A DNA stretch of 64,000 nt from Alcanivorax sp. Its GTDB lineage: Bacteria; Pseudomonadota; Gammaproteobacteria; Pseudomonadales; Alcanivoracaceae. The notes under the pieces were generated by a model. The model ran no database searches, had not been told where the DNA came from, and saw only the letters and a list, made by a program, of their open reading frames with translations. This document shows positions 34,615 through 43,048 of the stretch, piece by piece. The stretch is taken from positions 3,224,001 to 3,288,000 of the forward strand of contig NZ_CP051240.1 of the NCBI RefSeq assembly GCF_017794965.1. The letters are read 5' to 3'. The position numbers were made by a program, and so were the translations under genes. Each line of letters begins with the position of its first letter. Position 1 is the stretch's first letter.

Positions 34615-36636
34615 ATGAGCAAACTCAATCCCCGCCAGCAGGAAGCCGTGCACTACGCCGATGGCCCCCTGCTGGTGCTGGCCGGGGCGGGCTCGGGCAA
34701 AACCAGCGTGATCACCCGCAAGATCGCCTGGCTGATCCTGGAGCGGGGCATGTCGGCCCGCCACATCGCCGCGGTGACCTTCACCAACAAGGCCGCCCGG
34801 GAGATGAAGGAACGGGTGCAGTCCCTGGTCAGCCGCGATCTGACCCGCGGCCTGATCGTGTCCACTTTCCACAATCTGGGCCTGCGCATCCTCAAGTCCG
34901 AACTCAAGGCCTGCGGCCTGCGCAGCGGCTTCTCCATTCTCGATGGCGCCGACAGCAAGGAAATCCTCAAGGAGATCCTCCGCCAGGGTGACTCGGAAAA
35001 AGATCTGGACGCGGTAGACGCCATCCACAAGCGCATCTCCGACTGGAAGAACGCACTGGTGCTGCCGGAAGAAGCGGTGAGCACCGCCGACTCCGACGAA
35101 ACCCTGCGTGCCGCCATGGCCTACGGCGGCTACGACCGCATGCTGCGGGTCTGCAACGCGGTGGATTTCGACGACCTGATCCTGATGCCCGCGCGCATGT
35201 TCAACGAGCAGCCGCGCATTCTGGAAAAGTGGCGCAACCGCATCCAGTACCTGCTGGTGGATGAATACCAGGACACCAACGGCGCCCAGTACGAACTGGT
35301 CAAAATGCTCACCCTGCCGGAAGGCAAGTTCACCGTGGTAGGCGACGACGACCAGTCCATTTACGCCTGGCGTGGTGCCCGCCCGGAAAACCTGGCACAA
35401 CTGCAGGAAGACTGGCCCACCCTGAAAGTGGTCAAGCTGGAACAGAATTACCGCTCCACCGGCCGCATCCTGAAAGCCGCCAATACCGTGATCGATAACA
35501 ATCCACACGTATTCGAAAAAAGCTTGTGGTCCGATTTCGGTTACGGCGAACCGATTCGTTTTTCTGCCCTGCGCGATGAAGACGCGGAAACCGAATGGAT
35601 TGCCAGCGACATTTTCCACCGCCGCCTGCAACAGGGCCTCAAGTGGAAGGACTTCGCCATTCTTTACCGCGGTAATTTCCAGTCACGCATTCTGGAAATG
35701 AAACTGCAGAGCCTGTCGATTCCCTACAAGGTCTCCGGCGGCACCAGCTTCTTCTCGCGCAGCGAGATCAAGGACCTGATGTGCTACCTGCGCCTGCTGG
35801 TGAACCCGGATGATGACAATGCGTTCCTGCGCATCATCAACACCCCGCGCCGGGAGATCGGCCCCACCACGTTGGAGAAACTGGCCACCTGGGCCATCAA
35901 GCGCGAGCAGGGCCTTTACCATGTCTGTGATGACTTCGCCCTTGGCGAAGTCATGGCACCCAAGTCCGCCGAGAAGCTACAAAAATTCAAGGCGTGGCTG
36001 GATGCCAAACGCGAGTTCTGCTTTGGCCAGAACAGCCTGCAGGCCGTGAACGAACTGATCAGCGATATCGATTACGAAGGCTGGCTGATGCAGAACGCCT
36101 CCAGCCCGCGTATCGGTGAAAAACGCATCGAGAATGTCTGGCAGCTGGTGCGCAGCATCGAGCGCATGCTGGAAAAACAGGAAGAAGAAGATGACGGCGC
36201 CAGCGATCTGGAATCCGTGATCAAGAAACTGGTATTGCTCGACATGCTCGAGCAACAGGAAGAAGACGACGATTCCGACCGCGTCCAGTTGATGACCTTG
36301 CACGCCTCAAAAGGGCTGGAGTTTCCCCATGTCTACATGATGGGCGTGGAAGAAGAACTGCTGCCCCACCGCACCAGCATCGAAGAAGACAACATCGTCG
36401 AAGAGCGCCGCCTGATGTACGTGGGCATCACCCGCGCCCGGGAAACCCTGGCCATGACCCAGGCCCTCACCCGTAAACAATACGGCGAACGCATCGACAC
36501 CGCCGCCAGCCGCTTCCTGGATGAAATCCCCCAGGATGATATCGACTACCTCGGCATCGGCGTCATTAAAGACGAAGCCCAGGAAGACGCCGTCGCCGAA
36601 GCCAGCATCGCCAACCTCAGAGCCCTCTTGGACTAA
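34615..36636 (+). CDS. rep: ATP-dependent DNA helicase Rep
   Basis: A 673-residue superfamily 1A 3'-5' helicase, the same length as E. coli Rep. Walker A GAGSGKTS (about 22-29), motif II VDEYQDTN, motif III GDDDQSIYAWRGA, motif IV EQNYRST, motif V HASKGLEF and motif VI ITRARETL are all present. Rep removes protein blocks ahead of replication forks. The ATG at 34615 (MSKLNPRQQEAV) is the conserved family start; an in-frame ATG at 34576 is less likely. Monocistronic. Confidence 0.95.
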   Translation: MSKLNPRQQEAVHYADGPLLVLAGAGSGKTSVITRKIAWLILERGMSARHIAAVTFTNKAAREMKERVQSLVSRDLTRGLIVSTFHNLGLRILKSELKACGLRSGFSILDGADSKEILKEILRQGDSEKDLDAVDAIHKRISDWKNALVLPEEAVSTADSDETLRAAMAYGGYDRMLRVCNAVDFDDLILMPARMFNEQPRILEKWRNRIQYLLVDEYQDTNGAQYELVKMLTLPEGKFTVVGDDDQSIYAWRGARPENLAQLQEDWPTLKVVKLEQNYRSTGRILKAANTVIDNNPHVFEKSLWSDFGYGEPIRFSALRDEDAETEWIASDIFHRRLQQGLKWKDFAILYRGNFQSRILEMKLQSLSIPYKVSGGTSFFSRSEIKDLMCYLRLLVNPDDDNAFLRIINTPRREIGPTTLEKLATWAIKREQGLYHVCDDFALGEVMAPKSAEKLQKFKAWLDAKREFCFGQNSLQAVNELISDIDYEGWLMQNASSPRIGEKRIENVWQLVRSIERMLEKQEEEDDGASDLESVIKKLVLLDMLEQQEEDDDSDRVQLMTLHASKGLEFPHVYMMGVEEELLPHRTSIEEDNIVEERRLMYVGITRARETLAMTQALTRKQYGERIDTAASRFLDEIPQDDIDYLGIGVIKDEAQEDAVAEASIANLRALLD

Positions 36637-36639
36637 TCC

Positions 36640-37023
36640 CAACCGGTTTTTGTAGGAGTTCCCTTCCAGGGGACGAACCGAGCGCCAGCGAGGCGACCGA
36701 AGGGAGGTATTGTTCTCTTTCTAATAAAGACCTGTGCCAGCAGCATCGCAGTTCCTCGCTATCGCTCGGTTCGCACCCTAAACGGTGCTCCTACAGCGGC
36801 TTCGTAGAAATGCAAAACCACGGGAACTTTTCCGGGGCTTTCTATCAGATTCAAGCGTAGCTTGTAGCTTGTAGCTTGTAGCTTGTAGCTTGTAGCTTGT
36901 AGCTTGTAGCTTGTAGCTTGTAGCTTGTAGCTCGTAACTCGTAACTCGTAGCTCGTAGCTCACAGCTCAGCTTCGTTTTTGACTTTCCCTTTCAACTTTC
37001 AACTTTGAACTTTCAACTGCTTT
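36640..37023. repeat. Repeat block with a GTAGCTT array and AACTTT heptamers
   Basis: REP-like unit GTAGGAGTTCCCTTCCAGGG (36653), GGAACTTTTCCGG block (36829), about 15 GTAGCTT/GTAACTC heptamers (36857-36966), TTTTTGACTTTCC (36976-36988, also near 5132), then CAACTTT heptamers (36992-37018) that touch the yqaA stop region. No gene. Confidence 0.85.
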
Positions 37024-37455
37024 TCACCCCGCCATCCACGCAATCACCACATACCGCAACAACTTCCCCACCGTCACCAACAACAAAAACCACAACAACC
37101 GCACCCGCAGAATCCCCGCCATCACCGTCAGCGAGTCCCCAATCACCGGCGCCCAGGCCAGACACAGCGACCACACCCCATACTTCCGAAAGCGCTTTTC
37201 CGCAGAGACGAACTCCGCTTCAGACATCTTCAGCCAACGCCGAATCACCGCCACCCCGGCCCAGTACCCCAACGCATAGTTCACCAGCGCCCCCAGCACA
37301 TTACCCACCGTGGCCACCGTCACCAATGACGTCGGCGACAGCCCGTTGAGCAACAACGCCACCAACACCACCTCGGAACTCAACGGCAACACCGTGGCAG
37401 CCAGAAACGCCGCCATAAACAAACCGATATGACCCAGCTCGGTAAAATATTCCAT
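37024..37455 (-). CDS. yqaA: YqaA family (DedA-like) inner-membrane protein
   Basis: A 143-residue membrane protein of the VTT/DedA superfamily, YqaA branch: about four helices with TVLPLSSEVVLVALL, GNVLGALVNYALGYWAG (about 51-67), FRKYGVWSLCLAWAPVIGD (about 89-107). Family members are thought to act in lipid or ion transport across the inner membrane; YqaA itself is uncharacterised. Standing alone, divergent from ggpPS. Confidence 0.88.
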   Translation of the reverse strand: MEYFTELGHIGLFMAAFLAATVLPLSSEVVLVALLLNGLSPTSLVTVATVGNVLGALVNYALGYWAGVAVIRRWLKMSEAEFVSAEKRFRKYGVWSLCLAWAPVIGDSLTVMAGILRVRLLWFLLLVTVGKLLRYVVIAWMAG

Positions 37456-37901
37456 TACACCTCATACTTTCCCGTTGTGAAAACCCGCCCCCTGGCGCCA
37501 ACATCATGCACCAGCCTCATCAAACGCCCCACAATCACACGAAAACCACTGCAACATTTCCGTCACCCCCACCCAATACACCATGGATACACGGTTTTTT
37601 GTAACCGCCGCAATCCCGCACGGCATCAGCCTTTCAGCTATTTAACAAAGGGCCAATCCCGAGCAAAAACCACCACCCGGCACAGATTATGCAGCACCAC
37701 TTTCAGGAAACAGATTGCCAGTTAGCACCGCGGTGCCGGTACATTGTTCCCTTGTGATGCGGAATCACCTTCTACGTCAGCCCCGCATCCGGCTGCTAAA
37801 TTGGCAATGCGTACTGACTCTCAAGCTATCCCTTCTGAGTCAGCGCTATTGTGAACTCGCATTCTCGCAATACTGGAGTCGATTAACTTCACAGCGAGGT
37901 A
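37456..37901. promoter_or_regulatory. Divergent promoter region of yqaA and ggpPS
   Basis: 446 bp without a gene, unusually free of the repeats that fill other intergenic DNA here. Near the ggpPS start are two dyads: CTGACTC (37814-37820) / GAGTCAG (37837-37843) and TATTGTGA (37847-37854) / TCGCAATA (37865-37872). These are candidates for osmotic control of ggpPS. No -10/-35 assigned. Confidence 0.45.
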
Positions 37902-40187
37902 ATGATGCTTTTAGCAACGGATCTTGACGGGACTTTTCTGGGCGGCAACGAAGAAAGCCGCTCCAGACTCTATCAACTGATCTCCGCCCACCCGGATATC
38001 GACCTGGTTTTTGTCACCGGACGCGGTCTTGAATCCGTACTGCCGCTCCTGTCGGACCCCACCATCCCCACACCGCAATACATTATCTGTGATGTGGGCT
38101 GCACCATCGTGGATGGCGAAACCCTGCAGCCCGTACAACCGATCCAGGGTCACATCGACAACCTCTGGCCCGGCGAACATATCGTCGGCAACGCGGTAGA
38201 ACAGGTGGCCGCGTCCCTGCAGCGTCAGGATGTACCCCAGGAACGTCGCTGCTCCTATTTTTGTGATGCCGATGAAGTTGATGCCGCCCTGGAAACCCTG
38301 GTGGAAGATCTCGGTTGCGACCTGCTCTATTCTGCAGATCGTTATCTTGATGTGCTTCCCAAAGGCATCAATAAAGGCAAGACGCTACTGAACCTGGTGA
38401 ACCATCTGAATATCAGCATGGAAAAAGTGCTGGTAGCCGGCGACACACTCAACGACTTGTCCATGTACGAGCATGGTTTCAAAGGAGTCTGTGTGGGTGA
38501 ATCCGAACCGGCCCTGCTGGAAGCCACCGAAAACAGCACCCGCGTCATGCACGCGCCATCACCGGGTTGCGGAGGCATCCTGGAAGCACTGGGTTACTTT
38601 GGTTTCCTTGGGCCCGCCGGTGTAGACACAGAAGTCCGCGACATTACCACCCCGGGCAAGGCCGATCTGGTGATCGTCTATCACCGCCTGCCCTACGAAG
38701 AATCCATTATCGACGGCAAGGTGGTGCGTCACCGCCCCAAATCCCCCAACGGCATCATCCCCACGCTGCTGAGTTTCTTTGATGACGCCAAGGCGGGCTC
38801 CTGGGTAGCCTGGTCCGCCCACGATGGCGACCCGGAAGATTTCCAGACCCACACCGAAGTGGATGCCGAACGCTTCCCCAATCTGGTGGCCGCCCGCGTG
38901 CCCCTGAACAAGGACGATATCGACATCTTCTACAAGCGCTTTTCCAAGGAAGCCTTCTGGCCCACCCTGCACACCTTCTGGGAACGGGCCAGCTTCAAGG
39001 AAGAGCACTGGGAAGTGTTCCTGAAGGTGAATAAAATGTTCGCCGAGCGTACCGCTGCCGAAGCCGCGGAGAACGCCACCGTGTGGATTCACGACTACAA
39101 CCTGTGGATGGTACCGGCTTACCTGCGCGAACTGCGCCCGGACGTGACCATCGCCTTCTTCCACCACACCTACTTCCCGTCGGCAGATGTGTTCAACGTA
39201 CTACCCTGGCGCCGGGAGATTGTCGGCAGCCTGCTGCAGTGCGATTACGTCGGCTTTCACATCCCCCGTCAGGCAGAAAACTTTGTCGACGTGGCCCGCG
39301 GCGTCACCCCGCTGAAAGTGGTGGAAAAAGTCGGCTGCGCGCCGCGCTTTCTCACCTACGGCTGCGCCGTCGGCCTGGATGAAATGACCAAGACCATCAA
39401 GGTGAATGATCGCTATATCGGGCTCGGCGCCCATCCGGTAGGCATCGACCTGAACCGCATCAAGACCGTGCTGGATGACAGGAAGTCCCAGGCACGCATG
39501 GCCGAACTGCGCGAGCAACTCAAGGACACCCGCCTGATCCTTTCCGTGGAACGCCTCGATTTCACCAAAGGCATTCTGGAAAAACTGGTGGCCTATGAAC
39601 GCCTGCTGACAGAAAACCCGGAACTGATTGGCAAGGTCACGCTACTCACGGTCTGCGTCCCCGCCGCCAAGGAAATGCGCATCTACGACGAACTTCAGAA
39701 CCAGATCGAGCAGACCGTAGGCCGCATCAACGGGCAGTTCGCCCGGGTCGGCTGGACCCCGGTGCAGTTCTTCTTCCGCGCCTTCCCGTTTGAAGAACTG
39801 GTGAGCTACTACGCCATGGCGGACGTCATGTGGATTACCCCGCTGCGCGATGGTCTCAACCTGGTGGCCAAGGAATACGTGGCCACCCAGGGCCTGACCC
39901 GGGGCTGCGGCGTACTGGTACTTTCAGAATTTACTGGCGCCGCTGCCGAACTGCGTGGCGCCATCCTCACAAACCCTCACAACCCCATGGAGCTGGCCGA
40001 CACCTGCTACCTGGCCCTGTCCATGAGCAGCACAGATGCCCGGGCAAGATTAGATGAGGCCTTCAGTGCAGTTCAGCACTACGACATTGATTACTGGGCG
40101 AATGACTTCCTGGACAACGTTGACCAGTTCAGCCGAAAGCCGAAGAAGAAGGTGAAGCTGGTGGGGGCGGATAGTCAGGTGGCCTGA
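37902..40187 (+). CDS. ggpPS: Bifunctional glucosylglycerol-phosphate synthase/phosphatase GgpPS
   Basis: A 761-residue fusion. Residues 1-230 form a HAD phosphatase: DLDGT (7-11) nucleophile, FVTGRG, and GINKGKTLLNL / VAGDTLNDLSM at the end. Residues about 250-750 are a GT20 glycosyltransferase related to trehalose-6-phosphate synthase: HDYNLWMVPAYLRELRPD, FFHHTYFPSADVF, ERLDFTKGILEKL, MWITPLRDGLNLVAKEY. This arrangement is that of GgpPS in halotolerant Pseudomonas and relatives, making the compatible solute glucosylglycerol from ADP-glucose and glycerol-3-phosphate. A tandem ATGATG follows GAGG, so the start could be 37905. It is the last core gene before the integron array. Confidence 0.88.
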   Translation: MMLLATDLDGTFLGGNEESRSRLYQLISAHPDIDLVFVTGRGLESVLPLLSDPTIPTPQYIICDVGCTIVDGETLQPVQPIQGHIDNLWPGEHIVGNAVEQVAASLQRQDVPQERRCSYFCDADEVDAALETLVEDLGCDLLYSADRYLDVLPKGINKGKTLLNLVNHLNISMEKVLVAGDTLNDLSMYEHGFKGVCVGESEPALLEATENSTRVMHAPSPGCGGILEALGYFGFLGPAGVDTEVRDITTPGKADLVIVYHRLPYEESIIDGKVVRHRPKSPNGIIPTLLSFFDDAKAGSWVAWSAHDGDPEDFQTHTEVDAERFPNLVAARVPLNKDDIDIFYKRFSKEAFWPTLHTFWERASFKEEHWEVFLKVNKMFAERTAAEAAENATVWIHDYNLWMVPAYLRELRPDVTIAFFHHTYFPSADVFNVLPWRREIVGSLLQCDYVGFHIPRQAENFVDVARGVTPLKVVEKVGCAPRFLTYGCAVGLDEMTKTIKVNDRYIGLGAHPVGIDLNRIKTVLDDRKSQARMAELREQLKDTRLILSVERLDFTKGILEKLVAYERLLTENPELIGKVTLLTVCVPAAKEMRIYDELQNQIEQTVGRINGQFARVGWTPVQFFFRAFPFEELVSYYAMADVMWITPLRDGLNLVAKEYVATQGLTRGCGVLVLSEFTGAAAELRGAILTNPHNPMELADTCYLALSMSSTDARARLDEAFSAVQHYDIDYWANDFLDNVDQFSRKPKKKVKLVGADSQVA

Positions 40188-40215
40188 TGGGATATTGAGA
40201 GACTGAAGGCGTTAT

Positions 40216-40240
40216 AAGCCCGGCTTAGCCGGGCTTTTAA
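40216..40240 (+). terminator. Terminator of ggpPS
   Basis: AAGCCCGGC-TTA-GCCGGGCTTTTAA, 28 bp past the stop codon; its last bases merge into the attC of the final integron cassette. Confidence 0.93.
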
Positions 40241-40279
40241 CGCTGCGGACACGCGCTTGTCGCGTGCTCTTCCTTGTTA
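40238..40279 (-). repeat. attC of cassette 2
   Basis: Minus strand begins TAACAAGGAAGAG and ends CCGCAGCGTTA, with a central ACGCG-CTTGT-CGCGT hairpin; 42 bp, short for an attC but with proper ends. The TAA stop codon of the cassette gene is inside its first box. Confidence 0.72.
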
Positions 40280-40612
40280 TGACCCGTACCGCATATCACA
40301 GGCCCATTGAACTGATGTAATCCCAGAAACATTGCTTTCATTTGACCACCCCTCAGCCTGGTCATTTATATCGCCCAAAATCGTCCAACCTCTACCGAGT
40401 GTTTGCCCTGCCGCAATAACCTCTACTATGTGGTCATTCCAGGTCGTGGCACGGCCTGCGGCTACTAGGGATATAACGTAGCCGCCTTTGTGATATGGAT
40501 CGATCGTATGATCCACAACATTCAGGAAGAAGCTATTTCTTAGCTTTGAAAGTACTACGCCAGCATTTTTCTCATTCTTAGCGTCGCACCAAAATTTCCA
40601 GTGAGATTTCAT
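40277..40612 (-). CDS. Orphan hypothetical protein, integron cassette 2
   Basis: A 111-residue soluble protein with a Trp/Cys-containing start (KSHWKFWCDAKNEKNAGVV) and GRATTWNDHIVEVIAAGQTL in the middle. No family recognised; size and isolation are typical of cassette genes of unknown role. The start is 16 bp inside the cassette (TTATGACTGAGAAGCC then ATG), and the stop lies in the attC. There is no promoter visible in the cassette, so expression would come from the integron Pc or read-through from cassette 1. Confidence 0.75.
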   Translation of the reverse strand: MKSHWKFWCDAKNEKNAGVVLSKLRNSFFLNVVDHTIDPYHKGGYVISLVAAGRATTWNDHIVEVIAAGQTLGRGWTILGDINDQAEGWSNESNVSGITSVQWACDMRYGS

Positions 40613-40625
40613 GGCTTCTCAGTCA

Positions 40626-40691
40626 TAACGCCGCGCTCTGCGGCAAATTTGGAGCGCAGCGGAAAATTTGTCCGACAGCAGCGCCTTGTTA
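40626..40691 (-). repeat. attC of cassette 1
   Basis: On the minus strand it begins TAACAAGGCGCTGCTGTCGG and ends GCGCGGCGTTA, 66 bp. The arms pair with typical mismatches (CAAATTT with AAATTTG, CCGC with GCGG), leaving a loop around GCTGCGCTCC. Ends fit the R boxes of attC sites (TAACAA...GCGTTA). Confidence 0.88.
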
Positions 40692-40701
40692 TATGGTGCC
40701 A

Positions 40702-41628
40702 TCATAGGCACTCCCATCCGCTTACCAGTCCTGCCTCATCAAATTCGACGAGCAATTCCTTCGATGATAGAGCTCTTCGCCTAGCTTCTCTCGATATAGA
40801 ATCGAAATCATTAGAAGTCCTAAATGCGCGAACACTATTTCCTCTATACTCTTTCCATTTACTATCAACAAATTTAATAGTTCTAAATTCTATATCGTTG
40901 GCGCTTAGCTTTACGCCATTCCTAACAAAGTCGTCATCATTTTCTAGTAGCTTATGAATTGCTTTTGAGAGCAAGGCATCAAATGTTATCGCTATAGCGA
41001 ACGCCTCTTTCACAAATTGCTTAATATCTGTCGGTGGTGTATCTGCTCCGGCAACATGTGCCGCTTTGTGCCTTCTCAACGAGGCACTCTTAAATATCTC
41101 AGCCAACGATAACGTTGCAGTCAATCCTAGATCAGATGAAATTTTTGACATTTGACGCCACGGGTCTTCAACATTAAAAGATTTCAGAATATCTCCTATT
41201 ACGGCATTGCTTATATTGGCTTGAGAGTGAGCAAATGTATGGCTAGACAATTCATAGTTTGGAGTTGCTGTGGACGAAATTTTAAGAGCATGATCTTGAA
41301 TATAAGAAGGCTTATCGTCCTTATCCAGCAGGCCCAACTGGTAATTCAATGCTGAAAGCACCTCGTACGTTGCTGCTCTTTGTAATTTCTCTGGCAACTC
41401 GACAAATGCGATTTTACATCTGCTGACTTCTTCCATGGCTTCTGAAGATCGTTTTTTAATAAAATCCTCTAACGATGCAAAGCTCACTACCGCTAGTCCG
41501 TTTCTGAGCATTCTCGCAATTGAGTTATGCTCTCTCTCAGTTAATGCTCTGTTCTGAACAGCATCCGTTTCAATTGAAGAATCAAGGCACCTGATACGCT
41601 CAATAAAGTCTGTTTTTGCTGAAGGCAT
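40702..41628 (-). CDS. HEPN-domain protein, probable RNase toxin/effector
   Basis: A 308-residue, mostly helical protein resembling the RiboL-PSP / MAE_28990-type HEPN families: GLAVVSFASLEDFIKKRSSE (about 44-63) and SLRRHKAAH (183-191), which contains the HEPN catalytic motif R-x4-6-H (R186...H191). HEPN proteins with this motif are usually metal-independent RNases. The start at 41628 follows the DUF262 stop as TGA-T-ATG with GAGG 7 bp upstream, so the two are translationally coupled. An upstream in-frame ATG at 41649 is less likely. Possible abortive-infection effector; not demonstrated. Confidence 0.78.
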   Translation of the reverse strand: MPSAKTDFIERIRCLDSSIETDAVQNRALTEREHNSIARMLRNGLAVVSFASLEDFIKKRSSEAMEEVSRCKIAFVELPEKLQRAATYEVLSALNYQLGLLDKDDKPSYIQDHALKISSTATPNYELSSHTFAHSQANISNAVIGDILKSFNVEDPWRQMSKISSDLGLTATLSLAEIFKSASLRRHKAAHVAGADTPPTDIKQFVKEAFAIAITFDALLSKAIHKLLENDDDFVRNGVKLSANDIEFRTIKFVDSKWKEYRGNSVRAFRTSNDFDSISREARRRALSSKELLVEFDEAGLVSGWECL

Positions 41629-41629
41629 A

Positions 41630-42688
41630 TCAAACCTCAACAGATTCAAGCATATCTTTTAGCTTTGATACTCTATTTCTAATGGCTAGTGTGTCACCTG
41701 TAGCTTGTGTCACAGCTTTATGAAAATCAGGATCATTTTCATATAAATCTCTAGTTGCAGATAGGACGACATCTTGCGCACCTTCCAACTCCTGAACTCT
41801 AGCCGGATCTAAAAGAGAAACGGCTACCATTTGTGCATCAAAAAGTGGGGTGATAAGTTGTTCTCTCCAGCCATTATTCAATGGTTTTTGAAAAGAAAAA
41901 TCTCCCCATATCTTCTGGCAGCCTTCTATCGAGTACTGAAAAAGCTCCCGCAGCTCATTGACTTCTTTATCCTGGTTCTCTGCCATAAAGTCATCCATTG
42001 CCACAGATATTTTTTTACCAAAATTCTCCCAGCGACTATGAATTGTAAAAAACCTTAAAACCAGTTCTAGGTCATCCATACTTCTATATGCAGCTGATTT
42101 ATTAGAAGTTATCTTTAGCTTCGATTTTAAAAAATCATTTTCAGATAGCTCAAAAAGCAAGTCATTTAATGGGCCTGCGAACGCAACATTTCTAATCTCT
42201 TGAGCTTTCAACTTCTCCCCACCAGTATTAAGCCTCAAGAAAACTTCATATTTCAATTCTGGATCAGATTGTTTGAGTAACGTTATTACACGCATGAATG
42301 GCCTAATAGAAAGAGCTCTCTTTAATTGAGTAGGCAGCTGCTCAAATGTAAAACCGTTTAGCTCAGGAACTTCTTTCAAGTCCTTTAATTTGAATTTTCC
42401 AGATAGAAAGTCATAAATGGCTGTTATTCTTTGCTTTCCATCGATAACCGTATACGTGCCATATTCATCTTCGGAGAGATAAACAGGTGGAACGGGTATA
42501 TTTAGAAGAAAAGACTCAATTAACGCAGACTGCTTCTCGACATGCCAACGATCCCTTCTTTGATAATGGGGTGTTATATCTATTGACTCAAACTTAACCA
42601 TCTCCGCTATTGCCGAAAGTGAGAAATCAGACTGTTGGGTAACGAGGCTTTCCTGTGCTCTGGCAAATTTATCTAGTATTTCTTTCAT
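41630..42688 (-). CDS. DUF262 (GmrSD N-terminal-like / ParB-like) protein
   Basis: A 352-residue protein of the DUF262 family: PHYQRRDRWHVEKQSALIES (40-59), the ParB/Srx-like nucleotidase signature DGKQRITAI (83-91; usual form DGQQR) and EVFLRLNTGGEKLKAQEIRN (148-167). DUF262 domains form the NTPase half of the type IV modification-dependent enzyme GmrSD and occur in BREX-like and other defence genes. Here there is no DUF1524 HNH domain; the HEPN protein encoded downstream takes the effector place. First gene after attI. Confidence 0.88.
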   Translation of the reverse strand: MKEILDKFARAQESLVTQQSDFSLSAIAEMVKFESIDITPHYQRRDRWHVEKQSALIESFLLNIPVPPVYLSEDEYGTYTVIDGKQRITAIYDFLSGKFKLKDLKEVPELNGFTFEQLPTQLKRALSIRPFMRVITLLKQSDPELKYEVFLRLNTGGEKLKAQEIRNVAFAGPLNDLLFELSENDFLKSKLKITSNKSAAYRSMDDLELVLRFFTIHSRWENFGKKISVAMDDFMAENQDKEVNELRELFQYSIEGCQKIWGDFSFQKPLNNGWREQLITPLFDAQMVAVSLLDPARVQELEGAQDVVLSATRDLYENDPDFHKAVTQATGDTLAIRNRVSKLKDMLESVEV

Positions 42689-42740
42689 TTCATATCCAAA
42701 TTTTCAATCTGACTTGTTGGTATCAACTTAAATCATATAA

Positions 42741-43048
42741 CAGCGTATTAATTAGAACGTTCCGTATAACTCGGTTCTATATAACTCTGGAACCTCCGTA
42801 CATACTCCCCGATAAAAAGCCTGCCATAACAAAGGCTTGAGACGCTATAGCCAATCTCCTACACGGAGTTATAAGGAACCTTCCTTATAACTCCTGACTC
42901 CTGGTCACTTATTGGCTCCATTCTTTTCTATTGTATATCAATCAGATAGATGACGAGTAAGCACCAAACTTTCGGAATGAGCACTGCTTCCGTTGAAAAA
43001 GGGCTTAACCAACTGCAATACTGTCATTTTGAACAGTATGGAGTTGTC
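42741..43048. promoter_or_regulatory. attI-like region and integrase promoter
   Basis: Holds three direct copies of a 14-bp motif, GTTCCGTATAACTC (42759-42772), GTTCTATATAACTC (42774-42787) and CTTCCTTATAACTC (42880-42893), and one inverted copy that makes a palindrome with arms GGAGTTATAAGGAA (42865-42878) and TTCCTTATAACTCC (42881-42894). The cassette junction is at GCTG|TTATAT (42741/42740, minus strand). A CCATAACAAAGGC segment (42822-42834) also resembles a recombination box. These are plausible IntI binding sites and promoter operators; Pc and the LexA box were not found by eye. Confidence 0.6.

Larger units (their letters stand above)
40629..42740 (-). mobile_element. Integron cassette 1 (DUF262-HEPN pair)
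   Basis: A 2.1-kb, two-gene cassette, large for an integron cassette. It is AT-rich compared with the flanking chromosome. The gene order is attI - DUF262 - HEPN - attC, so the pair would be first in the array, the position of strongest Pc-driven expression. Confidence 0.82.

Noticed and set aside
36778..36963. Short open frames encoding ATSYKLQ-type repeats (also 14094-14276 and 32550-32765)
   Set aside because: They are translations of the 7-bp arrays, where the strand without TAG or TGA stays open in every frame; not genes.
42741..43048. LexA box controlling intI
   Set aside because: No CTGT-N8-ACAG match was found in the integrase leader; SOS control therefore is not claimed.
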